Source of the DNA: Lentibacter sp. XHP0401
Lineage (GTDB): Bacteria > Pseudomonadota > Alphaproteobacteria > Rhodobacterales > Rhodobacteraceae
Length of the DNA: 64,000 bases
Direction of reading: 5' to 3'
Assembly: GCF_025751535.1 (NCBI RefSeq)
Contig: NZ_JAOWLC010000002.1
Span: 248,001-312,000 of the forward strand
The notes under the pieces are model-generated. The model ran no database searches, was not told the origin of the DNA, and saw nothing but the letters and a program-made list of their open reading frames with translations. This document shows positions 48,896 to 58,978 of the stretch, one piece after another (position 1 is the stretch's first letter; the number at the start of each line of letters is the position of its first letter). The position numbers were made by a program, and so were the translations under genes.

Positions 48896-49794
48896 TTGGT
48901 GCTGCCAAGCGCTGCGAGATAAGCCGCAATGGCCGCGCGGTCGGAGGCGGGGAGCTTGGCGGTGTTTTCAACCACAGCAGCCATATGGCCACCTGCATTG
49001 TCAAAATCAGGTGTGAAGCCGGTTTCGAGATAATAGGCGATATCTGTTTCGCTCCAGTCGAGCGCGTTTATGGCCGGTATGCGGCCTTCGCCCGAGGGGT
49101 TGGCCGCGCCTTTGAGCCAGTCTGCATTTTGAGGCGCTCCGACAATGTTGCGAGGGGTGTGACATTCGCCGCAGTGGCCCAAAGCTTCGACAAGGTAGCG
49201 TCCGCGCTGTAGCACTTCGTTTTCAAGCGGCATTTGCGCAACCCAGTAATCATCGAGGAACACCCGCTTCCATAGGCCGAGGCCACGGCGGATATTGAAT
49301 GGAAAGCCGACCTCATGCGCAGCACTTGGCGTATCGGAGGCAGGGAGTGTTTGTAGGTAGCTGTGTAGATTGGCAATGTCTTGAAGCCCGTCACCGCGCA
49401 GCTTCATGCGGATGTATGAACCATAGGGAAAAGCTGGATAATAATGCTGCCCTTTAGGCGATGTGCCGTAAAACATGGCATTGGCGAGGTCGGTTTTGCT
49501 CCAGCTGCCGATACCGTGGGTGCTATCGGACGAGATATTCGGGGCAATGAATGTCCCGAAGGGCGAGGCAAAGCGCATACCACCAACAAGCAGAAGCTTG
49601 TCATCGTCTGTGGCTTCGGGAGCGGCATGACACGAAGCGCAACCCGCAGCAAAAAACACTTGTTGGCCGGCTTCGGCATCGCCCTCAAGATCGGCGAGTG
49701 CACTCTCGGGCAGCCGTTTGGGCGCGCTGAGAAACCAGAACGCAAGGGCACAAACAGCAGCAACGGCAATAAGGCGGATCAGAATGCGGCGCAT
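48892..49794 (-). CDS. Dihaem cytochrome c
   Basis: The 300-residue protein has an N-terminal signal anchor (about residues 7-23) and two CXXCH sites, Cys52-His56 (CASCH) and Cys207-His211 (CGECH), each in a separate cytochrome c domain. The GMRFASPFGTFIAPNIS and YPAFPYGSYIRMK segments resemble the cytochrome subunits of alcohol or aldehyde dehydrogenases. No dehydrogenase gene is adjacent, so its partner is unknown. It overlaps the end of the cytochrome b gene by 4 bp (TTAA). Confidence 0.85.
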   Translation of the reverse strand: MRRILIRLIAVAAVCALAFWFLSAPKRLPESALADLEGDAEAGQQVFFAAGCASCHAAPEATDDDKLLLVGGMRFASPFGTFIAPNISSDSTHGIGSWSKTDLANAMFYGTSPKGQHYYPAFPYGSYIRMKLRGDGLQDIANLHSYLQTLPASDTPSAAHEVGFPFNIRRGLGLWKRVFLDDYWVAQMPLENEVLQRGRYLVEALGHCGECHTPRNIVGAPQNADWLKGAANPSGEGRIPAINALDWSETDIAYYLETGFTPDFDNAGGHMAAVVENTAKLPASDRAAIAAYLAALGSTN

Positions 49795-49851
49795 AGGACA
49801 GACCTCTGTTTTATTCCGCTCAGGATAGAGCCGGTAGGGCTTGTGTAAAGC

Positions 49852-50403
49852 CTAGGCTTCGTCTTCGGCCAGAAAACGCACGCAGCCGATATAGGGCAGG
49901 TTACGGTTGCGTTGGGCAAAGTCGATCCCGTAGCCGACAACGAACTCGTCAGGAATCTCAAAACCGGTCCAGTCGGCTTTCACACCTGTTTCGCGGCGGG
50001 TGGGCTTATCGAGCAGCGCGATGGTGCGTAGTTTGCGCGGTTTGCGACTTTCGAGCACATGCAGCACATGTTCAAGCGTATAGCCCGTATCGACGATATC
50101 TTCGACAACCAGAACATCCCGGCCCTCGATCTGCCCGCGAATGTCTTTGAGGATGCGCACCTCACGAGACGATTCCATGCCGTCGCCATAGGAACTGGCT
50201 TCGAGGAAATCGACCTCGACAGGCATATCAAGCTCACGCACCAGATCAGCGATAAACACAAACGAGCCACGCAGCAGACCAACAACAACGAGCTTGTCGG
50301 TATCCGAGAACTCTTTCTGGATGGCACGGCTAAGCGCTTCGATACGAGCTGCGATGGATTTGGCCGAGATCAACTCGTCGATGACATATGGACGCTGTGG
50401 CAT
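49852..50403 (-). CDS. hpt: Hypoxanthine phosphoribosyltransferase
   Basis: Hpt salvages hypoxanthine (and guanine) to IMP and GMP with PRPP. The 183-residue protein has the PRPP loop [18 protein letters not shown] and the N-terminal [14 protein letters not shown], with the C-terminal [20 protein letters not shown] lid of the family. I chose the ATG at 50403 (MPQRPYV), after an AAGGGG site; the open frame to 50481 is unlikely. It is divergent from ratA. Confidence 0.94.
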   Translation of the reverse strand: MPQRPYVIDELISAKSIAARIEALSRAIQKEFSDTDKLVVVGLLRGSFVFIADLVRELDMPVEVDFLEASSYGDGMESSREVRILKDIRGQIEGRDVLVVEDIVDTGYTLEHVLHVLESRKPRKLRTIALLDKPTRRETGVKADWTGFEIPDEFVVGYGIDFAQRNRNLPYIGCVRFLAEDEA

Positions 50404-50473
50404 GCTTACCCCTTGAATTCTGCGGCTCATCATACGAAATGGTAGGCCACTGTAAATGCGAATTAGAGGCCCT

Positions 50474-50923
50474 ATGCCCAAGCACGAAGAAACGAGGGTT
50501 CTGCCCTATAGCCCCGAGCAGATGTACGAGCTTGTGGCCGATGTGGCGCGCTACCCGGAGTTTCTGCCGTGGTGTTCTGCAGCGCGGGTGCGCTCGGTCA
50601 CGCCTATCGAGGGCGGCGAGGAGATGTTGGCTGATCTGGTCATCGGATTTCAGGTGTTTCGCGAGCGCTTCGGCAGCCGAGTGCGGCTTTTTTCAGAAGC
50701 GGGGCGGATCGAGACCGAATATCTGGACGGGCCATTCAAATACCTGCGCTCGAACTGGCAGTTCACCGAAGCAGAGGCCGAAGGAGGGTGTGAAGTGCGC
50801 TTTGATGTGGATTTCGAGTTTAAGAACTTCCTGTTACAAAAGGCAGGCGGGCTGTTCTTTTTTGAGGCGATGCAACGGATTGTGAAGGCTTTTGAGGCCC
50901 GCGCGAAAGAGCTTTACGGCTGA
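50474..50923 (+). CDS. RatA/COQ10-type START-domain protein
   Basis: The 149-residue protein has the START/polyketide cyclase fold of the RatA and COQ10 families: [36 protein letters not shown] in part at the N-terminus, and [22 protein letters not shown] at the end. Members bind ubiquinone or act on ribosome association. No antitoxin (RatB) gene is adjacent, and a housekeeping lipid or quinone role is more likely than a toxin. I chose the ATG at 50474 (MPKHEE) after AGAGG. Confidence 0.87.
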   Translation: MPKHEETRVLPYSPEQMYELVADVARYPEFLPWCSAARVRSVTPIEGGEEMLADLVIGFQVFRERFGSRVRLFSEAGRIETEYLDGPFKYLRSNWQFTEAEAEGGCEVRFDVDFEFKNFLLQKAGGLFFFEAMQRIVKAFEARAKELYG

Positions 50924-51384
50924 CTTGCACTCAAAAGCAGAGCGAGAGCGTGCTCTGTGGCGGCTTGACGGACTTGGGCGCGGCCCAAAGCGCCAAATTC
51001 GACTGTTTCGACCAAAGTTGGCTGGCCTGTCTGTGCGAGGCCAAAGCAGACGCGGCCTTCAGGCTTATGCTCTGAGCCGCCCGGGCCTGCGATACCTGTT
51101 ATAGAGACAGTGAGCGTCGCATCCGAGTGGGCCAGCGCGCCTTCGGCCATTTCGAGCGCGACCTCTTCTGAGACGGCCCCGTGGGTTGCGAGTGTTGCCT
51201 CTTGCACGCCAAGCATTTCCCGTTTTGCGGTGTTGGAGTAGGTGACGAATCCACGTTCAAAAACAACGGAGCTGCCAGCAATATCTGTGAGGCTGGCGGC
51301 GACCATACCGCCGGTGCAACTTTCGGCTGTGGCGATGGTGAGGCCAGCGGCGCGCGCAGCTTGGAGAACGGCAGCGGCGCTCAC
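50914..51384 (-). CDS. pncC: CinA C-terminal domain, nicotinamide-nucleotide amidase
   Basis: The 156-residue protein is the stand-alone amidase domain of CinA, which recycles nicotinamide mononucleotide to nicotinate mononucleotide. The motifs TIATAESCTGGMVAASLTDIAGSSV, VTYSNTAKREMLGV and SITGIAGPGGSEHKPEGRV are all present. Its start overlaps the stop of pgpA by 4 bp, so it belongs to the ispDF-pgpA-pncC operon; the ratA gene ends within its last codons (50923). Confidence 0.93.
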   Translation of the reverse strand: MSAAAVLQAARAAGLTIATAESCTGGMVAASLTDIAGSSVVFERGFVTYSNTAKREMLGVQEATLATHGAVSEEVALEMAEGALAHSDATLTVSITGIAGPGGSEHKPEGRVCFGLAQTGQPTLVETVEFGALGRAQVRQAATEHALALLLSASQP

Positions 51385-51878
51385 ATGAACAGCCCATGCC
51401 AGACATAGGCTGCAATGCCGACAGTGAGGGCGGCGGCAACACCTGCGATAATGTCATCAAGCATGACGCCAAGCGCATCGCCACGACGGTCTGCCCAGCC
51501 TATGGGGCCGGGTTTGAGAATGTCAAAGAAGCGGAAACCGAAGAAGGCCACGAGCCAGCCGGGCCAGAGCGCAAGGGAGTCAACACCCGCATGTGCTGCA
51601 CCGATGAACACGGGCAGAAGTGCGATCCACTGGCCTGCAACTTCATCCATAACAACCTCGGAGGGGTCATGATCATCCGAGCCTTCGATCATGACAGAGG
51701 TCGCCCACCAGCCAATAAGAAAAGCTGCAAGCGCGCCGATGGCGACAAGCCAATACCCTCCGGCAAGATTGAGCGCATAGGCAACAGGCAAGGCGGCGGC
51801 GGAACCCCAGGTGCCTGAAAAAGGGCGCATATATCCGACGTAGAAGAATGTGCCTGCGAGAGTTGCGAGAGGTTTCAT
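51381..51878 (-). CDS. pgpA: Phosphatidylglycerophosphatase A
   Basis: PgpA removes phosphate from phosphatidylglycerol phosphate in the inner membrane. The 165-residue protein has three to four hydrophobic spans and the family motifs [15 protein letters not shown] and [19 protein letters not shown], with [22 protein letters not shown] at the end. Both its start and its stop overlap neighbours by 4 bp, so it is the middle gene of a tightly coupled three-gene unit. Confidence 0.94.
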   Translation of the reverse strand: MKPLATLAGTFFYVGYMRPFSGTWGSAAALPVAYALNLAGGYWLVAIGALAAFLIGWWATSVMIEGSDDHDPSEVVMDEVAGQWIALLPVFIGAAHAGVDSLALWPGWLVAFFGFRFFDILKPGPIGWADRRGDALGVMLDDIIAGVAAALTVGIAAYVWHGLFM

Positions 51879-52999
51879 GTTTTTACCAATGTTGCTGTTG
51901 CGAGGGCGGCGATGCCTTCTTCGCGGCCTGTAAAGCCGAGGCGTTCCGAGGTAGTGGCCTTGACCGAGATGCGCGACGGCTCAATCCCCATGATGCGAGA
52001 AAGCTCGGTTTGCATGGCACTGGCGTGAGGCCCGATTTTCGGCTGTTCGCAGACAAGTGTGCAGTCGATGTTGGAGATTGTGTAGCCCATGGAGCGGGCG
52101 AGGGCGCAGGCGTGTTCGAGGAAAATATGGCTGGCTGCGCCTTTCCATTGCGGATCGGATGGCGGGAAGTGGCGGCCGATGTCGCCCTCGGCCATTGCGC
52201 CATAGAGTGCATCGGTGATGGCGTGCATTCCAACATCGGCATCGGAATGCCCGAGGAGCGCCTTACTGTGTGGGATGTTTACCCCACAGAGAACGACATG
52301 GTCGCCTGCAGTGAAAGCGTGCACATCAAATCCGTTGCCAAGCCGTATATCCATGGAGCCTCTCAAGATGCGCTCGGCGCGGGCAAAATCGCCTGCGTGG
52401 GTGAGTTTCAGATTGTCTTCATCGCCCAGTGTGATGCTAACATCAAGCCCTGCGGCGCGCGCGATTTCGACATCATCGAGTGCTTCGCCTTTGTGCGCGC
52501 GGTGGGCGGCAAGAATAGCCGGCAGCGAGAAGCCTTGTGGTGTTTGCGCGCGGTAGAGGCCTTCGCGGCTATGTGTGCCAGTGACGCATTCATTATCACC
52601 ATGCCAGAGCGCGTCAGTGACCGGAAGCGCAGGAGCCGCGGCATCTTTATTTTTGAGCGCTTCAATCACGCCGCTGATCACTTCAGGCGAGACACAGGCA
52701 CGGGCGGCATCGTGGATGAGAACATGGCTGAAGCCTTCGGTTTCGAGCGCCTCAAGCCCTGCGCGCACCGAGGCTGTGCGGGTTGTGCCACCATGGACAA
52801 ACTCGACGCCAGCGGGGAGATGCGCGGTATCGTCAGGGTGAATGACAGTGAGGATATGGGCGATATGGGGATTTTGTGAGAAGGCGGCATAAGACCAGTC
52901 AAACACGCGCTTGCCCGCCAGTGCGCGCCACTGTTTGGGTTGGCCTGCGCCTGCGCGAGTTCCGCGGCCTGCGGCGACGAGGAGAACGGCAGTTTTCAT
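51875..52999 (-). CDS. ispDF: Bifunctional IspD/IspF enzyme
   Basis: This 374-residue fusion catalyses two steps of the MEP isoprenoid pathway: CDP-methylerythritol synthesis (IspD, residues 1-215) and MEcPP synthesis (IspF, 220-374). IspD shows [16 protein letters not shown] and IHDAARACV; IspF shows [27 protein letters not shown] and the zinc ligands Asp and His, then [15 protein letters not shown]. The fusion is common in Alphaproteobacteria. I chose the ATG at 52999 (MKTAVLL); a longer frame to 53149 is unlikely. It is divergent from dusB. Confidence 0.96.
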   Translation of the reverse strand: MKTAVLLVAAGRGTRAGAGQPKQWRALAGKRVFDWSYAAFSQNPHIAHILTVIHPDDTAHLPAGVEFVHGGTTRTASVRAGLEALETEGFSHVLIHDAARACVSPEVISGVIEALKNKDAAAPALPVTDALWHGDNECVTGTHSREGLYRAQTPQGFSLPAILAAHRAHKGEALDDVEIARAAGLDVSITLGDEDNLKLTHAGDFARAERILRGSMDIRLGNGFDVHAFTAGDHVVLCGVNIPHSKALLGHSDADVGMHAITDALYGAMAEGDIGRHFPPSDPQWKGAASHIFLEHACALARSMGYTISNIDCTLVCEQPKIGPHASAMQTELSRIMGIEPSRISVKATTSERLGFTGREEGIAALATATLVKT

Positions 53000-53180
53000 G
53001 AAGGCTCCTTTGCTTCGTGTTGCTTTTAGCACCAAGGCCGCGAAGGGCAATGCGGTGAAATATCGTGCAATGTGATTAAATTTTGTGCAATAACTGCGAG
53101 GGGCGGCGTTAGGTGGTCTTCGAGTGCTTGAGAGTGCCGTTAAATCCACCGTAGGTCTTATTCAAACCAGAGATAACAAT

Positions 53181-54164
53181 ATGCTTAAGCACACTCCAGA
53201 GATGATCCCTAATCTGCCTGTGGCGCTGGCGCCCTTGGCGGGGATCACGGATGCTCCGTTTCGCGACCTTGTGAGCCGCTTTGGGGCGGGATTTGTTGTA
53301 AGCGAGATGATTGCCAGCCAGGAGATGGTGCAGGCACGGCGCGGCGTACACGAGCGTGCAGAGCTTGGGTATGATCGCTGTAACACAGCAGTGCAACTGG
53401 CGGGACGCGAGCCTTATTGGATGGCCGAAGCTGCGCGGATGCTGGAAGCCAATGGCGCAGCGATGATTGATATCAACATGGGATGTCCTGCCAAAAAGGT
53501 TGTGGGCGGGCTTTCGGGCTCGGCGCTGATGCGCGACCTGGACCATGCCTTGCGCATGATCGAGGCGGTGACGGAGGCCGTGAACCTGCCTGTAACGCTC
53601 AAGACACGGCTGGGATGGGATGATGACAGCCTGAATGCATCAGAACTGGCGCAGCGGGCTGAAGGGGCAGGGGTGAAGCGACTGGTCATTCACGGGCGCA
53701 CACGCTGTCAGTTTTATAAGGGACGCGCCGATTGGGCAGCGATCCGTGTGATAAAGGATGCGGTGACAATCCCTGTGTTTGCCAACGGTGATATTTGTAG
53801 CGCAGGGGATGCGCACACGGCTCTTGGGGCCTCGGGCGCGGATGGTGTGATGATTGGACGCGGAGCACAGGGGAGACCCTGGCTATTGCAGCAGATTGCA
53901 CATGAGCTTTGGGGTGCGAAAGCTCCCGATATTCCAAAAGGTAGAAATTTTACCGACATGATTTCAGAACATTACGAGGCGATGCTAAGCTTTTACGGAG
54001 AAGAGCTTGGCGGGCGTGTCGCGCGCAAGCACCTTGGTTGGTACATGGATGAAGCCTGCACGCCGGCTGCGCTCCGCAATCGTGTTTTGACCGAGCGAAA
54101 CACATCCGAGGTGATCCGGCTGATTGGCATGGTAAACGAGCATTGCGAAAGGTCGGCGGCATGA
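53181..54164 (+). CDS. dusB: tRNA-dihydrouridine synthase DusB (NifR3)
   Basis: DusB reduces uridines to dihydrouridine in tRNA using FMN. The 327-residue protein has the start APLAGITDAPFR, the active-site Cys in NMGCPAKKVVGGLSGSALMRD, and HGRTRCQFYKGRADW. It is the first gene of the conserved nifR3-ntrB-ntrC arrangement. Its stop overlaps ntrB by 4 bp. Upstream, two copies of GTGCAAT 20 bp apart (53065-53071 and 53085-53091) are a possible regulatory element. Confidence 0.95.
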   Translation: MLKHTPEMIPNLPVALAPLAGITDAPFRDLVSRFGAGFVVSEMIASQEMVQARRGVHERAELGYDRCNTAVQLAGREPYWMAEAARMLEANGAAMIDINMGCPAKKVVGGLSGSALMRDLDHALRMIEAVTEAVNLPVTLKTRLGWDDDSLNASELAQRAEGAGVKRLVIHGRTRCQFYKGRADWAAIRVIKDAVTIPVFANGDICSAGDAHTALGASGADGVMIGRGAQGRPWLLQQIAHELWGAKAPDIPKGRNFTDMISEHYEAMLSFYGEELGGRVARKHLGWYMDEACTPAALRNRVLTERNTSEVIRLIGMVNEHCERSAA

Positions 54165-55231
54165 GCACAGAGCGTAAACTCTGGGCGGCTCTTCCGCTGC
54201 CGGCGCTTCTGATCGACAGTGATGACATAATTTTGTCGATGGGTCCTGCGACCGAACAATTTTTGATGGCGTCAGAGCGCACGTTGATAGGGAAACCGCT
54301 GTTTGATGTGCTGATCTTTGACAGTGATCTTGGACCAGCCTTCGAGCGTGCGCGGCTTGATGATGCGCCGCTTTTTGTGAACGACGTTGGCGTGGCCCGT
54401 GCCGGGCGGGTGAGCGAGCGCTGCGATTTGCAGCTTGCACCTTATGATGCGGACAACGGGCAAATGCTGTTGCTGATCACTCCGCTCGGCATGGGCAGCA
54501 AATTGCCCAAGGCGCTTGGACCGAAGACAGCGGCGCGCTCGGCTATTGGCATGGCGGAAATGCTGGCCCACGAGATCAAGAACCCTTTGGCGGGTATCAC
54601 TGGTGCGGCGCAGTTGCTTTCGATGGGCCTGACGGGCGATGACCGAGAACTGACTGACCTGATCGTGGCGGAGAGCCGCAGGATCGTGAAGTTGCTGGAA
54701 CAGGTTGAAGAGTTCGGCAACCTTAGCCCGCCGCAGCTAGGGCCGGTAAATCTGCATGATGTGCTTGATCGCGCTCGGCGCTCGGCGCTTCTGGGCGTTG
54801 GCGCGGCAACTCAGATTATCGAGGAGTACGACCCTTCGTTGCCCGATGCGCTGGCCGATGCCGACCAGATTTTGCAGGTTTTGCTCAATTTGCTCAAGAA
54901 TGCATCAGAAGCCACCGGGGCGGGCGGTGTCATTCGCTTGCGCACCTCGTTTGAACATGGCTTCCGGTTGCGCACGGAGGAGGGGCTTGGGGAGCCTTTG
55001 CCTTTGCAAATCGAAGTGATTGATAATGGCCCCGGGATTGCGCCCGACATGATCGAACAGATTTTCGATCCGTTTGTTTCGGGGCGTGAAAACGGCACGG
55101 GGCTCGGGCTTGCCCTGACAGCAAAGATTATGGCCGCACATGGCGGTTGGGTTTCGGTGCGTTCCGAACCCGGTGAAACAATATTTAAACTCTCGTTGCC
55201 GCGCGCGCCGCAGCGTCCAAAAGGAGCCTGA
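54161..55231 (+). CDS. ntrB: Nitrogen sensor histidine kinase NtrB
   Basis: NtrB phosphorylates or dephosphorylates NtrC in response to nitrogen status through PII. The 356-residue soluble protein has an N-terminal PAS domain, the phospho-acceptor His in [19 protein letters not shown] and the HATPase domain with N box [26 protein letters not shown] and [13 protein letters not shown] chose the ATG at 54161 (MSTERK), which overlaps the dusB stop (ATGA). The ntrC gene follows by 2 bp. Confidence 0.96.
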   Translation: MSTERKLWAALPLPALLIDSDDIILSMGPATEQFLMASERTLIGKPLFDVLIFDSDLGPAFERARLDDAPLFVNDVGVARAGRVSERCDLQLAPYDADNGQMLLLITPLGMGSKLPKALGPKTAARSAIGMAEMLAHEIKNPLAGITGAAQLLSMGLTGDDRELTDLIVAESRRIVKLLEQVEEFGNLSPPQLGPVNLHDVLDRARRSALLGVGAATQIIEEYDPSLPDALADADQILQVLLNLLKNASEATGAGGVIRLRTSFEHGFRLRTEEGLGEPLPLQIEVIDNGPGIAPDMIEQIFDPFVSGRENGTGLGLALTAKIMAAHGGWVSVRSEPGETIFKLSLPRAPQRPKGA

Positions 55232-55233
55232 TC

Positions 55234-56601
55234 ATGGATGGGACCGTTCTTGTTGCCGATGACGACCGCACGATCCGCACAGTGCTGACCCAAGCACTCA
55301 CAAGAGCGGGCTGTAAGGTACAGGCGACCAGTTCGCTGACCACCCTGATGCGATGGGTTGCCGAGGGCGCTGGAGATGTTGTGATCACGGATGTGATGAT
55401 GCCAGATGGCAACGGGCTTGAAATGCTACCCAAGATATCGGCGGACAGACCTGATTTGCCTGTGATCGTAATTTCGGCGCAAAACACAATCATGACCACG
55501 ATTAAGGCCGCTGAAGCGGAAGCGTTTGACTATCTTCCCAAGCCGTTTGACCTGCCGGATCTGATGAAACGTACGGCCAAAGCGCTTGAAGCTTCGCGCG
55601 GTCGCAGAGGCGGAGCAGCGCCTGAGCCAGCGCCTGAAGCAGGTGAGTTGCCACTTGTCGGGCGATCAGCGGCCATGCAGGAAGTTTACAAGCTGATTGC
55701 GCGGGTGCTGAATGCGCAGTTGCCAGTGATTGTGACGGGCGAGAGTGGCACAGGTAAATCGCTTGTGGCGAGGACGATCCATGACATGTCCGACAGGCGC
55801 GGGCGGCCTTTTGTGGCTCTAAGTGAAAGCACATTTGCGCGCCGTGAGCCTTTGGCCGATGTATTGGCCGAAGCCGGTACGGGCACTGTTCTTTTTGAAG
55901 AAATCGGCGAGTTGCCCGACGAATACCAGATGAAGGCCGTGCACCTTATGGATGCAGCAGGCAACAATGGTCCAAGGTTTCTCGCCAGTTCGCAAACCGA
56001 GCTTTCGCAAGCTATGGCTGCGGGCAAGCTGCGCAATGATCTGTTTTATCGTCTTGATGGCGCGGTGCTGAGTCTGCCGCCTTTGCGTGCGCGGGTTGAA
56101 GACATCGGGTTGCTGGCGGAACATTTCTTGGCCAAGGCCTCTGGAACCGGTGGCGGTGCGAACAGCTTTGCACCTGACGCACTTGAGGCTTTACGCCACT
56201 ATAATTGGCCCGGAAATGTGCGCCAGCTTGCCAATACTGTCGAGCGGCTGGCTTTGACGGCGCGAAGTCGCGAGATCAGTGCAGTCGAAGTGAACGGCGT
56301 CTTGTCAGCGCAGCCTTCCTTGGCTCCGAGCCTTGGGGCACTTTCGGATGAAAAGCTGAGCCAGAGTGTTGCGCGCCATTTGCAACGCTACTTTGATCTG
56401 CATGGGGATGCTTTGCCGCCTCCAGGGCTTTACGCACGTATTTTGCGCGAAATGGAGCTGCCTTTGCTTGAGATTGCGCTTGATGCGACTGGCGGAAACC
56501 AGGCCAAATGCGCCGATTTGTTGGGGATCAACAGAAATACCCTCAGAAAGAAGATCAGTGAACTCGATATAAGCGTGACACGGCGACGTAAAATGATGTA
56601 A
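55234..56601 (+). CDS. ntrC: Nitrogen response regulator NtrC, lacking the GAFTGA loop
   Basis: The 455-residue protein has a receiver domain (phospho-acceptor Asp53 in ITDVMMPDG, Lys103), an AAA domain with Walker [10 protein letters not shown] at 168-176 and Walker B VLFEEI near 219-224, and a C-terminal Fis-type helix-turn-helix ([20 protein letters not shown]). Only about 20 residues lie between the PFVALSE segment and Walker B, so the usual stretch with the sigma-54-contact GAFTGA motif is absent. In R. capsulatus an NtrC with this feature activates sigma-70 promoters. The gene is 2 bp after ntrB. Confidence 0.95.
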   Translation: MDGTVLVADDDRTIRTVLTQALTRAGCKVQATSSLTTLMRWVAEGAGDVVITDVMMPDGNGLEMLPKISADRPDLPVIVISAQNTIMTTIKAAEAEAFDYLPKPFDLPDLMKRTAKALEASRGRRGGAAPEPAPEAGELPLVGRSAAMQEVYKLIARVLNAQLPVIVTGESGTGKSLVARTIHDMSDRRGRPFVALSESTFARREPLADVLAEAGTGTVLFEEIGELPDEYQMKAVHLMDAAGNNGPRFLASSQTELSQAMAAGKLRNDLFYRLDGAVLSLPPLRARVEDIGLLAEHFLAKASGTGGGANSFAPDALEALRHYNWPGNVRQLANTVERLALTARSREISAVEVNGVLSAQPSLAPSLGALSDEKLSQSVARHLQRYFDLHGDALPPPGLYARILREMELPLLEIALDATGGNQAKCADLLGINRNTLRKKISELDISVTRRRKMM

Positions 56602-56700
56602 AACCGCAACATAAGCGTGGCGGCTCTGCATCATGCGGAGTTTAAGCCACCAGATATGGCGGTTGAGTATCGATGCGACACAGCATGACGGGAGGCCAAA

Positions 56701-58971
56701 GTGGCACCCCGAACACATAAGCTGACGTGGAACAGGCTGAGCAAACTGCGCCGCCGCAGGCGTGTGCAGAACGCGGCAGCGCTTGGTCTTGTCATTCTGG
56801 GGCCATTGCTGGTGTTGGCCACCTTCCTTGTTTTTGGCCCCTTTGAGCAGGGTGTCCGCTCGCCTGCGCTGCGTATCGTTCTTCTGGCTGACCTTGTGTA
56901 TGTGCTTCTTGTGGCCGCACTGGTTTTGCAGCGGGTGGCCAAGATGATCGCGGCGCGGCGATCAAATTCGGCGGGCTCGAACCTGCACCTGCGGCTGACA
57001 GGTGTTTTTGCCATTATGGCCTTGATTCCCACTGTTACCGTGGCAATTTTCGCGGTGTTAACGGTGAATCTTGGTCTTGAAGGCTGGTTTTCGGACCGTG
57101 TACGTCAGGTTGTCGGCTCATCTTTATCAGCCGCGCAGGCCTATGAGGGCGAACATCGTGACAATCTGATGCGCAACGCTCAATCGCTCGCACGGGTGAT
57201 TGATCTGGAGCATTCCGTCACACCGTTTATGCGAGACCCTGATCTGCGTGAGGTGCTCACTGCGGGACAGCAGCGCTTTCAGCCCGATATGCGTGAGGCC
57301 TATGTAATTGATGGTGTCGGCGAGCTTAAGGCGCGCGGGGAGCGCTCGTATCTTTTCAATTTCGAGCGTCCGAGTGTCGCCGAAATAGAAGCAGCCCGCG
57401 AGGCAGGTATTGCCGTCATTCAGGACTGGGACAACAACGAGTTTCGCGCGATCGTGCCGCTGGCGACCTTTCCTGACAGGCTGATTTATGTGAGCCGTGA
57501 TGTGGACGGATCAATCCTGAACCTTCTCAGCGAAACACAGGAAAATGTGAGGCTTTACAACCAGTTGGAGAGTGATCGCGGCAAAGTCTTGTTCCAGTTC
57601 GGCTTGGTTTACCTCGGGTTTGCCGTGATCCTTATTCTGGCCGCTGTCTGGCTCGGGCTTTGGTTTGCCGAGCGGCTGGCGCGCCCTGTGGGGCGGCTGA
57701 CAAGTGCCGCACAGCGTGTGGGCGAGGGCAATCTCGATACACAGGTCATCGAGGAGGAGGGCGACGACGAAATCAGCCAGCTGAGCCGCCTGTTCAACCA
57801 GATGACACGCCAGCTGAAGGGGCAACGCGACACGCTTTTGGAGAACACCGATCAGATCGAGCGACGCAGACGGCTGTTTGATTCCGTTCTCAGCTCGGTG
57901 ACATCCGGGGTGGTTGGCGTTGATCCGGGCGGGCGCGTGACTTTTGTGAACCGTTCCGCCGAGCGGCTTCTGGACTGGCACGAGGCCAAAGAAGCTCCTG
58001 AATTGCGCGTGGCTGTACCAGAATTTGGTCCGCTGTTTGATGCGCTTGTGGAGAGCGCTTCAGGCGTTGTGCAAGAAGAGGTTAAAGTGACACGTAGCGG
58101 GCAACTTGAAAACTTGCTTGTGCGGATGTCGGTGAGGACAGGGGAAGAGGGCCAGACCGAGGGCTATGTTGTGGCCTTTGATGATGTGACAGATCTTGTA
58201 AGCGCGCAGCGCCTTGCGGCATGGGCCGATGTGGCGCGCCGGATTGCACATGAGATCAAAAACCCGCTGACGCCGATCCAGCTGTCTGCCGAGCGGATCA
58301 AGCGCAAGTTTTCCCGTGAACTGCCTGAAGGGGACGCTGGAAAGCTGGAGGAGCTCACTGATGTTATTGTGCGCCAAACCAATGACTTGCGGCGAATTGT
58401 TGATGAGTTTTCCAAGTTTGCCCGGATGCCCGAACCAGAGCGGAGACCAGAGGATTTGTGCAAGCTTTTGAGCGGAGCGGTTACCTTACAGAAAGCGGGA
58501 CAACCTGATGTGATTTTTGACGTTGATATTGGAACCACACCACTGGAAGGCCAGTTTGACGCAACGATGATCGGGCAAGCCCTGACCAACCTGATCAAAA
58601 ACGCAGGCGAGGCTATTGAAACACGGCGCGAGGATATGGGCGGCGAAATTGCACCGCAAATCCGCATTAGGGCGGCACGCGTCGGCGGGGATGCCGAGAT
58701 CACTATTGCGGATAACGGCATCGGGCTTCCTGAAGACCGCGCCAAGCTGTTTGAACCTTATGTCACCACACGTGATAAGGGAACGGGGCTTGGACTGCCG
58801 ATAGTGAAGAAGATTATCGAAGAGCATGGTGGCACGCTCAGGCTAGAAGATGCGCCGCTTTTTGACGGCGAAAGCCACGCGGGGGCCATGGCCCTGATCA
58901 GACTGCCCTTAACGATGGGCGATCGTGACGACAAAACCATTGAAATACACACCAGCACGGTTGAGGGGTGA
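56701..58971 (+). CDS. ntrY: Nitrogen/redox sensor histidine kinase NtrY
   Basis: NtrY is a membrane kinase paired with NtrX and involved in nitrogen, redox and cell-envelope signalling. The 756-residue protein has three N-terminal spans (about residues 27-50, 60-82 and 98-120), a periplasmic region, another span near 300-322, a HAMP domain, a PAS domain, the His box [20 protein letters not shown] and a HATPase with LTNLIKNAGEA and GTGLGLPIVKKI. I kept the GTG at 56701 after GGGAGG. It starts 99 bp after ntrC and ends 7 bp before the ntrX start. Confidence 0.95.
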   Translation: MAPRTHKLTWNRLSKLRRRRRVQNAAALGLVILGPLLVLATFLVFGPFEQGVRSPALRIVLLADLVYVLLVAALVLQRVAKMIAARRSNSAGSNLHLRLTGVFAIMALIPTVTVAIFAVLTVNLGLEGWFSDRVRQVVGSSLSAAQAYEGEHRDNLMRNAQSLARVIDLEHSVTPFMRDPDLREVLTAGQQRFQPDMREAYVIDGVGELKARGERSYLFNFERPSVAEIEAAREAGIAVIQDWDNNEFRAIVPLATFPDRLIYVSRDVDGSILNLLSETQENVRLYNQLESDRGKVLFQFGLVYLGFAVILILAAVWLGLWFAERLARPVGRLTSAAQRVGEGNLDTQVIEEEGDDEISQLSRLFNQMTRQLKGQRDTLLENTDQIERRRRLFDSVLSSVTSGVVGVDPGGRVTFVNRSAERLLDWHEAKEAPELRVAVPEFGPLFDALVESASGVVQEEVKVTRSGQLENLLVRMSVRTGEEGQTEGYVVAFDDVTDLVSAQRLAAWADVARRIAHEIKNPLTPIQLSAERIKRKFSRELPEGDAGKLEELTDVIVRQTNDLRRIVDEFSKFARMPEPERRPEDLCKLLSGAVTLQKAGQPDVIFDVDIGTTPLEGQFDATMIGQALTNLIKNAGEAIETRREDMGGEIAPQIRIRAARVGGDAEITIADNGIGLPEDRAKLFEPYVTTRDKGTGLGLPIVKKIIEEHGGTLRLEDAPLFDGESHAGAMALIRLPLTMGDRDDKTIEIHTSTVEG

Positions 58972-58978
58972 AGGACAC

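Noticed and set aside
50474-50923. RatA as the toxin of a toxin-antitoxin pair
   Set aside because: There is no RatB-type partner, and the START-domain family in this order is usually a quinone-related housekeeping protein.
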